Source of the DNA: Cricetomys ansorgei
Taxonomy: Eukaryota; Chordata; Mammalia; Rodentia; Nesomyidae
Length of the DNA stretch: 64,000 nucleotides
Reading direction: 5' to 3'
NCBI GenBank assembly: GCA_026225945.1
Contig: JAMJFZ010000107.1
Location: forward strand, 44,940,501 to 45,004,500
Shown here: positions 23,150 to 34,109 of the stretch, piece by piece
How positions within the stretch are numbered: the stretch's first letter is position 1
Layout of the letters: every line of letters begins with the position of its first letter
Program-made: the position numbers and the translations under genes
Notes under the pieces: generated by a model
Told to the model about the DNA's origin: nothing
The model's input: the letters and a program-made list of their open reading frames with translations, nothing else
The model's database searches: none

Positions 23150-24010
23150 AACTCTATTAGAAAAATGTCTATTCTCCATAAATTTCTTTGCAGATTCAAT
23201 CCATTCACTCAAAAAAAAGGAAAGTTTTTCTCTATTACTTGACAAGTTAATTCTAAAGTGTATTTGGAAGGGCAAAGGGGGAGCAAAGTGGGAGCTTATC
23301 ACTGGAGATATCAGACCTTGTTGTGAAGCAAAAGTAATTAAGATGGAACAAGATTTGTCCTGAGAGACACAAATAGGCCAAAGAAATGAGAGAAACCTCG
23401 AGAAACTCACTGACATGTATAGAAACCAGTAATTAATGAATCAGGGCTTGGAGCTCTGAGATGCAGAGAGGGTTGTTCATCAATGATGCTGACACATTTA
23501 ATTACAGATCCCAAATAATGGGTCTGGAATTCCCACATTGTATGCTTACAAGTCTCAATGTAAGGCGGATTAAAGACTGACATTTTAAGGTGCAGCTCTA
23601 AACTCTTAAAAGACAACATGAGGAATATCTTAATTACTTCAGGGTAGGACATTCTGAAAAGGAGACATAAAAGAAATAACCATAAAAGACGGATGAGAGT
23701 TTTACATTAAAATGAAGAACTTCTGATCATCAAAGGAACCTATTAAAAAGTTAATAGAGAAACCTCAAATAGGAAGGATGTGTTTGCCCCCACAAAGTCA
23801 ACAAAGAGTTATCCAAATCTCTGAAAAAAAATGAATTTAAAAAGTGACAAGCTGTGGAAGAGTGGCAAAAGATAAGAACCGGAATTCTTATGATGATAAC
23901 ATTTACATTATCTGAAAAAAATGCTGGCTCTCATTAGTAATCAGAGAAATTAAAATTGAAATTACAATAGGACAGCATTACAGATCCACCTAGGAGAGGT
24001 ATATGATTAA
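23150..24010 (+). mobile_element. Ancient LINE-1 ORF2 3'-end fragment (dead)
   Basis: Blocks align in order with the L1 ORF2 C-terminal region. ATTCTCCATAAATTTCTTTG with AGATTCAATCCATT comes first, then TCACTGGAGATATCAGACC. After these come GCAAAAGTAATTAAGATGG, GGCGGATTAAAGACTGACAT, GAAGAACTTCTGATCATCAA and finally TCTCATTAGTAATCAGAGAA. The reading frame is broken by many stops and indels, so no enzyme is encoded. The sequence sits at L1M-level divergence, older than the Lx pieces nearby. The frames at 23097-23363 and 23105-23416 are remnants or shadows of it. Confidence 0.7.
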
Positions 24011-24932
24011 GTAATGCAGCATAGATACGGAGCTCAGACACTTGTGTTTTTGCTTTTCCTTAGGATGAAAATAAATCTTTTCACCCATGTTTTCCATGGT
24101 CAGCCCCATCCGTTCTACATTCTTTCAAATTCTAATACCTTGTCTTTCCATTTCATCCTCTTTTCTCACCCTTATATCAGTTTCTAATGGATTTAGCAGG
24201 AAGGAAACATTCCCGTTCAACTTGTGAAAACATGAAAGGATGGAAATGGCAATGGAAATTTCAGACTACCAGATGTCTTCATGCATATACATAAATAACG
24301 CTGCATAAAATTGACCCCAGTGTAGCTTTTAAATGGGAAAACACTCCTTTAATCCAACACAGGTAATGATGAATGGTCTACTTGCTACTAATTTGCTGAA
24401 AACTCAAATCAGAAAACCCAAACAACACATACATTAAGCCTTTTGTGAGCACATGACATTCAGCAGAGTCCTTCACCCTGGTAGTTGGCTTCTCAGGAAT
24501 TCTCCAGGCTTTTTCCTCATCAGTGTAATAAGCTTTTTGGAATTCATGAACTCTCCTGCTCCTCGCAGGTCTAAGGTTTCATCTCTGTGTTTTCCCAGTA
24601 AAGGAGTGTTTACTTCTATAAGAATAGATTGAAGAGCTCTTTCAAAACCCCCACTCTTTCCTCTATCCCTCTCTGTCGGATGGAAGTACCTTTCTGACTT
24701 ACCCACCTCTCTTCTCTTCTCCTCCTTCTATGATCCTTTGGCTGTATTGCTTGATGCCTTGCTCACTATAGAATTTAAAGAAGTTAATCAGGTTAAAACT
24801 CCTGCCTTTATGAAATATAAATCTGAACAATACTGAAAAGCAAGCTAGTACTCTTTATGACACATGCCAAGGTGCAATGGACACTTACCATTTGTAATAG
24901 AAAATTGGGGGTTTTGTTTTTTTGGAGTTTCT
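24011..24932. other. No recognisable feature
   Basis: About 0.9 kb unassigned. The 77-codon minus-strand frame at 24473-24706 is not recognisable. Confidence 0.45.
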
Positions 24933-25080
24933 CATTTGTTTGTTTTTAGAGACAGGGTCTCTCCATGTAGCCCTCGATGTCCTTAAACTCTCTATGTAGA
25001 ACAGGCTAGCCTCCAACTCACAGAGTCTTCTCCTTCAGCCTCCTGAGTTCTGGGGTTAAAGGGATGCAATGATATGTCAG
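24933..25080 (-). mobile_element. B1 SINE, antisense
   Basis: TTTGTTTGTTTTTAGAGACA, GGGTCTCTCCATGTAGCCCT, CTCTATGTAGAACAGGCTAG and TCCTTCAGCCTCCTGAGTTC are B1 blocks in reverse complement. Diverged. Confidence 0.88.
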
Positions 25081-25139
25081 ACCTCATAAGGATAATTGTT
25101 CAACCTTCCCTATATAGAACTAGAGTCTATAAAATTATC

Positions 25140-25342
25140 TGAAATTTTTTAAATGACAATCTTATTTATTCTTTGAAAAATCTCATATATGCATACGATG
25201 TATTTTGGTCATTTCTGCCTCCCAGCTCCACCCTCATATTCACCTGGGGCTACCCCCCAGGCCAATCCATCTCCCTACTAGCTTAACGCCTTTTGTCTTA
25301 ATGCCTTCTTTCTTTTTTTAATTTTCTCTTTCTTTCTTTACT

Positions 25343-25382
<40 letters not shown>

Positions 25383-25650
25383 TCGCTCTCTCTCTCTCTC
25401 TCTCTTTCGAGTCCAATTAGTGCTAGAATTTTTCAGAGTTATCATCACAATGCCTCACAGCATTGTGGTTTGTCAGCAGACCTCCCACTGGCTTACACTT
25501 TGTCCATGTGGCTCCTCTAGCTCCCCAGGAAGCCATCTGATAGGACTCCTCTCATTCGCCCTTCATAAGGAGGTCACTGACCCAGCCAAGATACTGATCC
25601 CAGATGTTGACAAACCTCTATCCTGTGGTGAGAGAGTTTGAAGTGGGGAG
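25140..25650 (-). mobile_element. LINE-1 3'UTR fragment, rodent Lx type, antisense
   Basis: AATCTCATATATGCATACGA with TGTATTTTGGTCAT is the 3' terminus in reverse. After a pyrimidine tract come GAGTCCAATTAGTGCTAG and, later, TCCCCAGGAAGCCATCTGAT, which are Lx 3'UTR blocks. The 73-codon frame at 25420-25641 lies within it and is not a gene. Confidence 0.6.
25310..25408 (+). repeat. Polypyrimidine tract (CTTT)n then (CT)n
   Basis: About 100 bases nearly all C/T: tetranucleotide CTTT units to 25384, then CT dinucleotides to 25406, with a few A/G interruptions. Polypyrimidine stretches are usual in rodent L1 3'UTRs, and this one appears expanded. Confidence 0.92.
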
Positions 25651-26734
25651 AATAGCCTCTTCTCTAGCAAAACCTTAAACTCAGCTGGCCACTTAGGGGC
25701 ATTTCAGTTGTTCATGAGAAGGATCGCTGCTAGGTTTGGCTGAGTCTGGGGAAACTCGGACCTCATTTTCCATTAAGGTTTATGTTTGAAAGAAGCTCTC
25801 TCACAGGAGTACCGTATTCTCCTAAATTCTATCCCCTCTGAGAACTGTGAACTACCCTCCCATACTATTATTCTGCAATCTGTCCACTGTGTTCTTTATC
25901 TCTAAAAGTTTATTCACAGGTTAAAACTACAACCGTTTGATATTTTCCTCTCAGCCCCTCAACTTAGCCTTCAATCCCTCTCACCTACCTAGCAATGATT
26001 TCTTTGTGTGTCAAATCAATATCCTAGTTAAAAGCAGTGCCTTCCTGTGTGTCAACGATGCAAATAGATTCTGGAAGAAGACAGCAATCTAGCAAGCCCT
26101 GCCATTCCCAGGGATCTTGTTAATTAATTAATTAGAACAAGAACTCAAACTTAATGTGTGATCCTGGTGGAGGACTCTGATCCCTTCATCCTAAAGAGAA
26201 GGGATTGCATTACTCTGAGGTCCAGCTTAAATTCAGGGGCCCTTTTGGGAATTCTACTGTGCTATTTCCTTTATCTACAGTGCAGTGCTCTGTGTTGTAT
26301 TATATTCATATCATTGGATATGAATATAATACAAAATATTAGAGAACTGCCCCCACAACTACATCCTTCTAGACACATACTAGCCACCTCCCTCTCTTGG
26401 GGCTTGTCATTCCCTTGATATCCTCAGTGTGTTGTATATGCCTTTATTATGAATCAATGCATCGAATATTTTTTATAAGATTTAAACTAGCATGCAATGC
26501 TCACCTTCTATCCTTTAAGCTGGAACTCCTCTATTCTCTTACAATATACATGAGTGAAGTTTATTCATTTTGGGTGTTACATAGTATTATCCTGTATGAA
26601 TACACATTAGGTTGACAATTCCCCTTTTAATGGGCATTTTTATTAAAGTTTTGTTTCCTTGGGCTATCCACTGGGAATGTAGTTTTCAAGTTGGGAGTCA
26701 GTGTTATAAATAGATGAAAATGTGGAATTTGGCC
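25651..26734. other. No recognisable gene; contains a perfect hairpin at 26295-26334
   Basis: About 1.1 kb unassigned. Frames at 26158-26418 and 26397-26615 have no recognised domains. The first runs through the palindrome, which translates to a symmetrical Ile/Tyr-rich string. Confidence 0.45.
26295..26334. repeat. Perfect inverted repeat, 18-bp arms, 4-nt loop
   Basis: Left arm TTGTATTATATTCATATC (26295-26312), loop ATTG, right arm GATATGAATATAATACAA (26317-26334). All 18 pairs are complementary. Too short for a microRNA precursor. Confidence 0.97.
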
Positions 26735-26895
26735 CCAGTTTGATGAATCTGAAGCCTGGCTGTGCCACTTAGTTGTTAAATCTATTTGGAAATATTAAAG
26801 CTCTCTATGTCTCAGCTTTTCATCTTAAAATGGACATAATAATATCTGTCTCATAGGAATGTTGAGAAAAGAATTATCTTTAGAGGATTAGCATG
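26735..26895 (+). mobile_element. MIR SINE (ancient, tRNA-derived)
   Basis: GAAGCCTGGCTGTGCCACTT, then CTCTATGTCTCAGCTTTTCA, TCTTAAAATGGACATAATAA and TATCTGTCTCATAGGAATG align with the MIR core and 3' region ('ctggctctgccactt... cctcagtttcctcatctgtaaaatggggataataa... cctcatagggttg'). Confidence 0.75.
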
Positions 26896-27399
26896 CTTTT
26901 TTCATGTAAACAGATGTCATCATTTCTTTCACAAAAAGAAATCTCTTCTGAACTCTCTAGGGATGCTCAACATGAGTTCTTGGGCTTTGTTTCCTTGTGT
27001 CCTTTGCTGCACAGAGACTGCACTGCCTTAAATCTCTCTTCTACTATTGTTTCATCATCATTTTTCCATGCCCATTTTTTAAAAAACATAAATTTTCTAT
27101 GTTACTTCCAAGCAATTTTCATTATGGTTTCATCTCATTCTTCTATGACATGTGGACTGTTGGTTGCTGTCATGCACTGGACATAAGAATCCTCCTCTTT
27201 TTGATCATGTATCCACCTCAGGACAATCTATCTCTCTGTAGCTTAGATTCACTAACTCTTGGACAAGCCTCCGTCTCCTTCCCCAGCCTTGCCTTTCCTG
27301 CCAGGCCCTTTGCAGTGCTTACCACAAGCCAAAATTTCCTTCCCATTTCCTGTTGCCTCTGCAGAATGCTGTTCTCTGCTTTTTCTCAATACAATCCAT
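26896..27399. other. No recognisable feature (pyrimidine-rich)
   Basis: About 500 bp, T/C-rich. Overlapping plus-strand frames at 26893-27186, 26997-27416 and 27259-27519 lie in three phases and reflect low stop density in C/T-rich DNA, not a gene. Confidence 0.45.
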
Positions 27400-27549
27400 C
27401 TTTTTTTTCAATTTAAGTATTCATTTGAGAATTTTATATATGAGTACAATATTTATGAGATTTTTACTCCTCCTTCTCCTCTACAACTCTTCCTATGTTT
27501 CCCTCTACTCCTTCTTTAACTATTGTCATTACACAAACAAGACAGACAG

Positions 27550-27580
<31 letters not shown>

Positions 27581-28330
27581 GAGACCTTCTTGAGTCCATT
27601 TTTGTTTAGTTCTTTTGATGTCACTTGTGTGTGTGTGTGTGTGTTTAGGCTGACAACTTGGAATGGGCTAATTTATCAGAAATATGCCATCTTGGAGAAG
27701 ACTGATTCTTCGTCTCTCAAAGCCTTTAATTGCCTTTAAAACTTTTTCCAGGGGAGGGGCTTTATGAGACTTCTCCATCCCTATTGGCATGTCAGTTGAT
27801 GTTGTTATTATGTTGGTCTTATTTACAAAACCACATTGTTAAGATTTTGTTGGTGTAATCTCTCTGTCATATATACAGGACACTACCTCACTCTCCCACA
27901 GCAGATTGTGTGCTCTTCTGGATTTTAAAACCTCCCTGATTCTTCTTCTGCAATGTTCTCTGAGCCTTAGATATAGGGCTCGTGCTGTAGATGTATCAAT
28001 TTTGACTTGGCACCTCATACTTTGTTTTTCTCTGTATTTTGATCAGCTGTAGATTTCTGTAATGGTCTCTGATTGCTGCATAAGAAACATCTTTGATGAG
28101 AGGTGAGAAAAATGAGTATTTTTAATGCATGGAGAAATAATGCTGGTTTTGAAGTATGGCAGTATTAGGTGCACTTCTAGTGTCCATGGTATCATAGAAA
28201 ATTAGCTGGGTTTCAAATATCAGGCATGAATATGCCTACTACTAAGTGAGTCTTAAGTTCAATTAGTCAACTGTTGGTCCACCCCCCACCCCATATGTAA
28301 GTGCCACTATTGCAGCATTGGGATAGGCCC
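27400..28330 (-). mobile_element. LINE-1 3'UTR fragment, rodent Lx type, antisense
   Basis: GAGAATTTTATATATGAGTA and AATATTTATGAGATTTT mark the 3' terminus in reverse. GACCTTCTTGAGTCCATTTT, GGGGCTTTATGAGACTTCTC, TTCTGCAATGTTCTCTGAGC, CTTAGATATAGGGCTCGTG, ATGGTCTCTGATTGCTGCAT and CTTAAGTTCAATTAGTCAAC follow in Lx order. It is one of the longest L1 3' fragments in the window. No coding capacity. Confidence 0.72.
27541..27646 (+). repeat. (GA)n and (GT)n simple repeats within L1 3'UTR
   Basis: A GACAGA/GAGAAA/GAGA purine tract lies at 27541-27583, and a (GT)n run at 27628-27644. Translation of these gives the Arg-Glu and Val-Cys runs of the frame at 27353-27739. Confidence 0.9.
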
Positions 28331-28484
28331 CAGACTTAAATAATCCTTATTCAGGAGGCAGTCACTGATCCTTCAACATCCTTTAAGTTCACAGCCAGTA
28401 ATTATCCTTCACTCACATATATTTGTACATCTGTTGAATATTTGTGCCCAGTATAAAACCCCAAGCTCCATAAGAATCAGAGGC

Positions 28485-28628
28485 AATAAAATCTCTTGCG
28501 ATAGGGTCTAACTACATTGCCTAGGTTGGACAAAAGCTTTTTATAATTGCTCAAGACTGCAGACTGCATCCAATTTTATGGTATTCCTGCCTCAGTATTT
28601 TGTGTCTTGGTATACAGGTATTGCTCCC
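28485..28628 (-). mobile_element. Proto-B1/7SL-monomer SINE (PB1/FAM-like), antisense
   Basis: GATAGGGTCTAACTACATTG, CCTAGGTTGGACAAAAGC and TTCCTGCCTCAGTATTTTGT, then GTATACAGGTATTGCTCC, follow the reverse of an early 7SL-derived monomer ('acagggtctcactatgttgcccaggctgg... cctcctgcctcagcctcc... attacaggcatgagcc'). Older than the B1s here. Confidence 0.55.
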
Positions 28629-29944
28629 AGGAGCAGTTTCTTACTCACTGACACATTTGCATAATTAGTTTATGTTAGTTGAATACTGCATAAAAATTCT
28701 AACACATAACTCACAAAAGGGGGCATATATATGGTAGACATAAAATAAATTTAGTTTGTACACTGAAACATTCATTGGAAGTTTCCTTTAGATTGAGAGC
28801 TTCCTTAGCTTTGAAGTAAATGGATCTTGAGTTTTGTTGGTAGTCAGTAAATACAGTTATAATTTGCCTTGTAAATCATAGCAAAGACTTTTAAAAATAT
28901 TTCAATACTCTGACATACTTAAATGGAAGTTTTCTTTCTGAAATTGGCTATATTTCCTTGTGAGCACTAATATTCCTGAAGAAAAGATAAGATGTCTTCC
29001 CATTCGAATGATTTATTCTCTGTATAACAATAAAAATTTATAAGATCAAAGCAAAAAGCCAATATAGATTTAGTAGACTATTTAATGAAAGCTTCTTTAT
29101 ATGTTATGGCTTCCAGGTAACTAATGTTCTTTTTTATTGTATGATGGAGAACACCTAGGCAGCTACCACAGGAATCATAGCTTGAACTCGTTGCTTAAAT
29201 TTGAGAAAGTATAGCTTCCTGAAGATCAGGCTGCAACTGAAGAATGGGGCCAATTTCATTTGGGGCTAGTAGAAATCACTGAGATAATTCTTAGGAGAAG
29301 TAGTTATCTCAGGGAAATGATAATATAACCAAACAAATTTATTTCTCAAAATTTAACTTCATATATATGAAGAAATAAAAGGCCCTGCATATATAGCATA
29401 TAGTCATTAGATAGGGATAATAATCCTTATTGTTGATAATATTAGATACTTAATAACAAGTTGACATTGGTTCTAGAAAGTGGCTTAAAAGACAGTAAAA
29501 TTAAAACTGAAGAAATGATTTTTTAAAAGCACAATGCTGTAGAAGTTTATTTTAAGTTGTTAAATTGTATTGTGCACTGTTGAGTGAGGGGTTACCTGGG
29601 TCTTGACACTTAGGATTGTCTGTAGGTATTGGATTTATGGAGGGAATGTTTGATTGCTATGAACTGCATGTACTATCAGTAGAACACTTGAGGAGTTCTG
29701 GATCAATAAAAACATCTCTAGCTCAGACACTGGGGGTTCCATTGTCCAGTATGGCACTGGCCAGGATAGTGGTTCCCTTTGCTGTGGTCTGGAAGGGCTT
29801 ACATGTATGATTATGCCTCCTGGTCTCTGTTTGGTGAGCCCACACAGCAGAATACTACTATAGTACAAGTTGACAAAAAGATAAGAAAAATAATGAGAAT
29901 GCAGTGTACAATCTTAGGGATAGGTTTTAAATATGGGCTTGCAC
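28629..29944. other. No recognisable feature
   Basis: About 1.3 kb, AT-rich. A patch at 29590-29870 with frames on both strands (29616-29810 plus, 29635-29868 minus) is slightly more GC-rich. It may be undetected L1-derived sequence, since L1 pieces lie on both sides. Confidence 0.4.
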
Positions 29945-30935
29945 GTATTTTTTGTTGCTTTTTTTTTTTAATAGAAAGGTTCCTGAATTTTTTTATGTTG
30001 GTATTGAATCTTGCTACTCTGCTAAAAATGTTTATCAGACCTAAAAGTTCTCCCATAGAATATTTAAGATCTTAAGTAGAAAATTACATCATCTGCCAAT
30101 AGATGTAATTTGATTTCTTCCTTTCCTATTTATATCATTTTTATTTCTTGTTGTTCACTGGTTAATATGGCTGAAACTTCAAGCACTCTATTGGGAAATA
30201 CCAGAAATCATAAATACCTGTCTCATTCCAGATTTTAACAGAAATGCTCTCAATTTCTCCCATTAAGTATAATATTTATTATAAATTTGTCATACATAGC
30301 CCTTGTTGGTATGAGATATGTGTCTTTAATTCCTGATTTTTCAAGGAGCGATGAAGTTTGTTGAAGATTTTTTTCTATATTAGTTAACATGACCATATAT
30401 TTTTTGTGAGAGTGTTTACTTATGTGATGAATTATTTTTGCTGATTTTCTTACATTGACCTAACCTCTTACAGCTCTACAATGCAACTAAATTGGTCATA
30501 TGCACGATTGGATTAATGTGTCCTGAATTCCATTTACAAGAATTTTATTGAGAATGTTTACCTTGATGTTTATCAGAGAACTTGATCTACAGTCTTCTTT
30601 ACTGTTCTGTCCTTATCCAGGTTTGGTATAAAGTTAATATTATCTTCATAGTATGAGTTTGACATTTGTTTTTCCCTTTCTACTTTGTGAAATAATTTGA
30701 AGAGCATTGGTGTGAGCTTTTCAAATGTTGGTAGAATTCAGTGATGAATCCATCTTTTTGTCTTTGTTGGGACATGTAGTTCTCTTTTGTTAAGCTATTC
30801 CTCTAATGAGATTTACTCATTCCTGTTCTTTAATGATTGACAGTCTTACTTTTCCCTCTGCAAGTAGTATTCCTGCTTTTCCTCAATGCTAGCTTAGTAG
30901 TCATCGACTCCTTTAGTTTTCATTTGCCTAAGAAT
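29945..30935 (-). mobile_element. Old LINE-1 ORF2 reverse-transcriptase region, antisense, dead
   Basis: On the minus strand this aligns with the L1 RT domain. At 30088-30099 the minus strand reads TTG GCA GAT GAT, a relic of the F/YADD catalytic motif. On the plus strand the antisense blocks ATTACATCATCTGCCAATAG, TTTGATTTCTTCCTTTCCTA, CCATATATTTTTTGTGAGAG, CTTTACTGTTCTGTCCTTAT and TGGTAGAATTCAGTGATGAA occur in the expected order. Stops and indels throughout mean no functional protein. Confidence 0.78.
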
Positions 30936-30939
30936 GTCC

Positions 30940-31465
30940 TTTTTCTCTTGAATTTTTATAAATTTTTTTATTTTCTTTAATTTTTTTTAATTGCATTTTT
31001 TCCATATGTGGATCCTTAAAGATGCTCTCTACCCAACCAACTCCGTGTCCTTTCTCATTCTCTTTCAAAAACAAACAGAAAAAAAACCCAACAGAATAAT
31101 AAAAAAGAGAAAACACAAGAAACACAGGTACAAGCTCATTCACATAGACAAAACTCAGAAAACCATATAATCAAAAACAATAATAAATAAACAAAAACCA
31201 CTAAGATAAAAAAATGCCCAAAGCAAAAAGTCTATAAAAATATCATTGAGTTTGTTTTGCATTGGTCATCTATTCCTAGGCATGGGGCCCACACTTAGGT
31301 ATAGTTTATATACCCAGTGAGATGGCTTCTGGGTAATGGCTAAGGGCTTGTGTCCACTTCCCAAAAGATTGCTTTCAGTGCATATTACTCACAGTTGGTG
31401 ATTATTTACTTTGAGTGCTTGAAATTTATTTCCCCATGCTTTTCAGGCTTTGAGGGCTGCTGGGG
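30940..31465 (-). mobile_element. LINE-1 3' end (Lx-like), antisense, apparently inserted into older L1
   Basis: CATATGTGGATCCTTAAAG and an A-rich AAAAACAAACAGAAAAAAAA block precede AAATATCATTGAGTTTGTTT and TGCATTGGTCATCTATTCCT. GGCATGGGGCCCACACTTAG and TATACCCAGTGAGATGG complete the match to a rodent L1 3'UTR in reverse. It separates two parts of an older L1 in the same orientation. Confidence 0.6.
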
Positions 31466-31469
31466 AGAG

Positions 31470-31712
31470 CTCTGACATTATTCTGATTACTTCTAACTTG
31501 TAGACAAGTTGACTTTTTTAATTTAAAAATTTCAATATTTTTTGTTGTTTCATATTTTTGACACCTTGACTAAAATATGTTATGGAGAGATTCTTCCCTG
31601 GCCAGATTATGTGGGGTTTTAAATGATTCTTACATTTACATTTCTGCTTCTTTTTCTAGATTTGGAGCATTTATAGCTAAAATTTTACTAGCTTCTTTTT
31701 AAAACTCAGTTT
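31470..31712 (-). mobile_element. Old LINE-1 5'/ORF1-side fragment, antisense (part 1)
   Basis: TTTGACACCTTGACTAAAAT, ATGTTATGGAGAGATTC and GGCCAGATTATGTGGGGTTT, then TTTCTGCTTCTTTTTCTAGA, resemble the antisense of the L1 ORF1-proximal region ('tgacacctttgac... gggccagattttatggggtg'). It continues at 31935 after the B3 insertion. Confidence 0.5.
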
Positions 31713-31713
31713 A

Positions 31714-31724
31714 GTGTGTGTGCA

Positions 31725-31756
<32 letters not shown>

Positions 31757-31929
31757 TGTGTGTGTGTGTATGTAACTAGTTGTAGGTGCCACTGGAGACC
31801 AGAAGAGGATATTAGGTATTAAATTCCATTTGTTTACTATAATGTATACTTCTGAGCCACCCAACATGGTTGCTGGCAGCAGAACTTGGATCCTCTGGAA
31901 GTAAGAGCTCTTAATAGTTGAATCATATT
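31714..31929 (-). mobile_element. B3 SINE with (GT)n, antisense, inserted in L1
   Basis: A (GT)n-rich segment at 31714-31774 is followed by GTAGGTGCCACTGGAGACCA, GAAGAGGATATTAGGTATTA, CCACCCAACATGGTTGCTGG and GGATCCTCTGGAAGTAAGAG, ending in a decayed head TTAATAGTTGAATCAT. Sequence on both sides is L1-like, so it inserted into that L1. Confidence 0.8.
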
Positions 31930-31934
31930 AATTT

Positions 31935-32400
31935 TTTTAAAAACTGGACTTTTATTGTTTATCTTAATTTTTCTACTCTGTAGTCTTTAAACTTGATTTC
32001 TTGGTTACATCCCACATTTCTTAGATGTTTATTGTCGTGTCTGTTCCTTTAATTTTCTTATTAATATTTGATGAGAACCTAGTTCTCATCCCAATACTCT
32101 TTTCTTTAGTTTATTTATGATATTTCAAATATTCTATTTTTTTAAGATCGTAGTTTCCTTGATGAATTTTTCTTTCATGTTGCTGATTTTCTTATTCATA
32201 TATGCTGAGGCCTGGATTGAATTCTTCTGCTTGCTTGTGTTCTATTTCAGAATGTTGGTCATTTTTACCAGAAAACATCTGAATCACTCTGTCTGTAATT
32301 TTGTCTATTTCAACATCTTGGCATTTAGTAGTTGAGGTGTCACTTAGAAGAAGATGAGCTGTCTGGCTTTTACATATTCCCTGTATTGTGTTGTGATTTA
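31935..32400 (-). mobile_element. Old LINE-1 5'/ORF1-side fragment, antisense (part 2)
   Basis: CATCCCACATTTCTTAGATG, CTTTAGTTTATTTATGATAT, TTCTTCTGCTTGCTTGTGTT and AATTTTGTCTATTTCAACAT recall the antisense L1 ORF1 coiled-coil/5' region ('cagatttcctggatg...'). It is T-rich and diverged. The 72-codon frame at 32117-32335 lies inside it. Confidence 0.45.
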
Positions 32401-33655
32401 TACTGCTGATGATTTGAATATCTTTATTGATTTTTTTTTTGGTGGAAGATTCCTACAGAGTAGTCCACTCTTCCAGGTTCAATCTCCCAGTACCACTGAG
32501 GGAAGAGGAAATATATTGCTACAGCAGCAATAATATCAAAACATACAAGATATAGAAATATAGTTAAAGTCAATCATAGTCTGCTGATGGCATGCCAGAA
32601 TTGCAGCCAGCATTGGGGTCTGAGGAGTGCAGACCACTGGTTAGTATACCCATCATGGGTGTTCTCACAGTGAGCAGAGCCCTGAGAACTACATATCCTA
32701 AATGTCTCCTGCTGCTGCTTGCCATCTTTTTACTTCCCTTTCCTGGTATGAGTGGTATGATATCTCAAAAGGGGTCTCTAGTCCCTCAGTGGTCAGTATT
32801 ACTGGCACACATAAAAACAGTGGTGATTTTCTATGCTGCTTGTGGTTGCTAGAGTCTACAAGTCTCGTCTATGAGAGACAGACCTATGATTAAGTATAAG
32901 AAATGAGTTTCAGTGCCCACTGTTAAGGTTGAACTTTCTTGATCACAATTAATTTTACATTTTCCTAGTTTTTACAATTATAGAATTATAAGTTTTTGTG
33001 TGTGCCTTGAAGATATAGGGCTATGTGAAATGTAGACTGGACAGAGTCTCCTCTCATCCTTTCGCCTAAGAAAAACAAAAGACCCCTGACTCAAAATTTT
33101 CTAGTTGATAACAAATTTGTTTCACTGTATTGACTGAATAAGAATTGTGTTAATATAGAATACCATGACATATACCTGTTTCCTGGCAATCTATGACTGC
33201 TACCTGCCAGCTACAATAGAAGCTGGCTCTGAGAACACTTGGCTTGCTTAAACTCTGTTAATCTATAATAGAAAAAAACTTGTATTGTGAAGAAAAAGTA
33301 CACAGAGACATAGAGAACTGTATGTTTACATGTAATCATGTGTGGTTATTTGGAAACTAGCTGTTTTTAAAATATGTAACTTGTAATCATTCCCTGGGAA
33401 TATAGGACTCCTGATTATGTTTCTTCTTATGTAAATGGTATTGTCTAAAAGGTATATAGGTGTATGGTAAATAATAAGGAAAAAGGAAGCTCACATGATG
33501 TGACTAAGATATGTATGTGTTAAAGCTCACAGAATGTATGTTTGTGTGCAGTGAGTGTGTGTTGAAGCTTTGCTTCTTCCATAAAACATGTGAATGCATG
33601 AATGAGTGTGTTTCTATGGGGATTGGAAAGCTTTCACAAGATGTATGTGAAAGAA

Positions 33656-33707
<52 letters not shown>

Positions 33708-34101
33708 TATGGAAAATTATAGCAGAGAATAAATTTAAATAAGAGAAAGAAATTGAACAGAGTGGAAAATCTTAAATTATATATAGAGAAAAAACTTGAC
33801 TATATATAGAGAGATGAAAAGAAAAAATCCTGACCTGACCAGAAAACTTATGCCTGCTTCCTCTTCTGTTCCTCACTGAATTCCTACCCACTTAGGAGTG
33901 GTTATTTTAGCTGAGTTCTACCCAGTGCTCTGGGGATGTGGGAGTAATCACAACATTATGAAGGATATAGGCAGAGAATATATTTCTACAGTATGAAATC
34001 ATCTTGAGTATTAATCACCATGGCTGAAACTATGAATGCCATGATCACCTCTTGAACTTCAGAGTTCTCTGGTTTAGCAGCTATGAAAGCCAGACAGGTA
34101 A
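32401..34101. other. No recognisable gene; one compound microsatellite
   Basis: About 1.7 kb. At 33655-33704 a (GT)n run passes into (GA)n. 32550-32900 has two plus-strand frames (32592-32852 and 32702-32893) in different phases without recognised motifs. No repeat family assigned. Confidence 0.45.
33655..33704 (+). repeat. (GT)n(GA)n compound microsatellite
   Basis: About 10 GT units then about 15 GA units. It gives the Val-Cys and Arg-Glu runs of the frame at 33511-33732. Confidence 0.93.
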
Positions 34102-34109
34102 CTCTACAA

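Noticed and set aside
26295..26334. Perfect hairpin as a microRNA precursor or terminator
   Set aside because: An 18-bp stem with a 4-base loop is too short for a pre-miRNA, and intrinsic terminators do not apply to this type of genome.
26893..27739. Four overlapping plus-strand frames up to 139 codons
   Set aside because: They are in different phases, in pyrimidine-rich DNA and an antisense L1 3'UTR with GA/GT repeats. Low stop density comes from composition.
30088..30099. Active LINE-1 reverse transcriptase
   Set aside because: Only a relic LADD motif in a region full of stops and indels.
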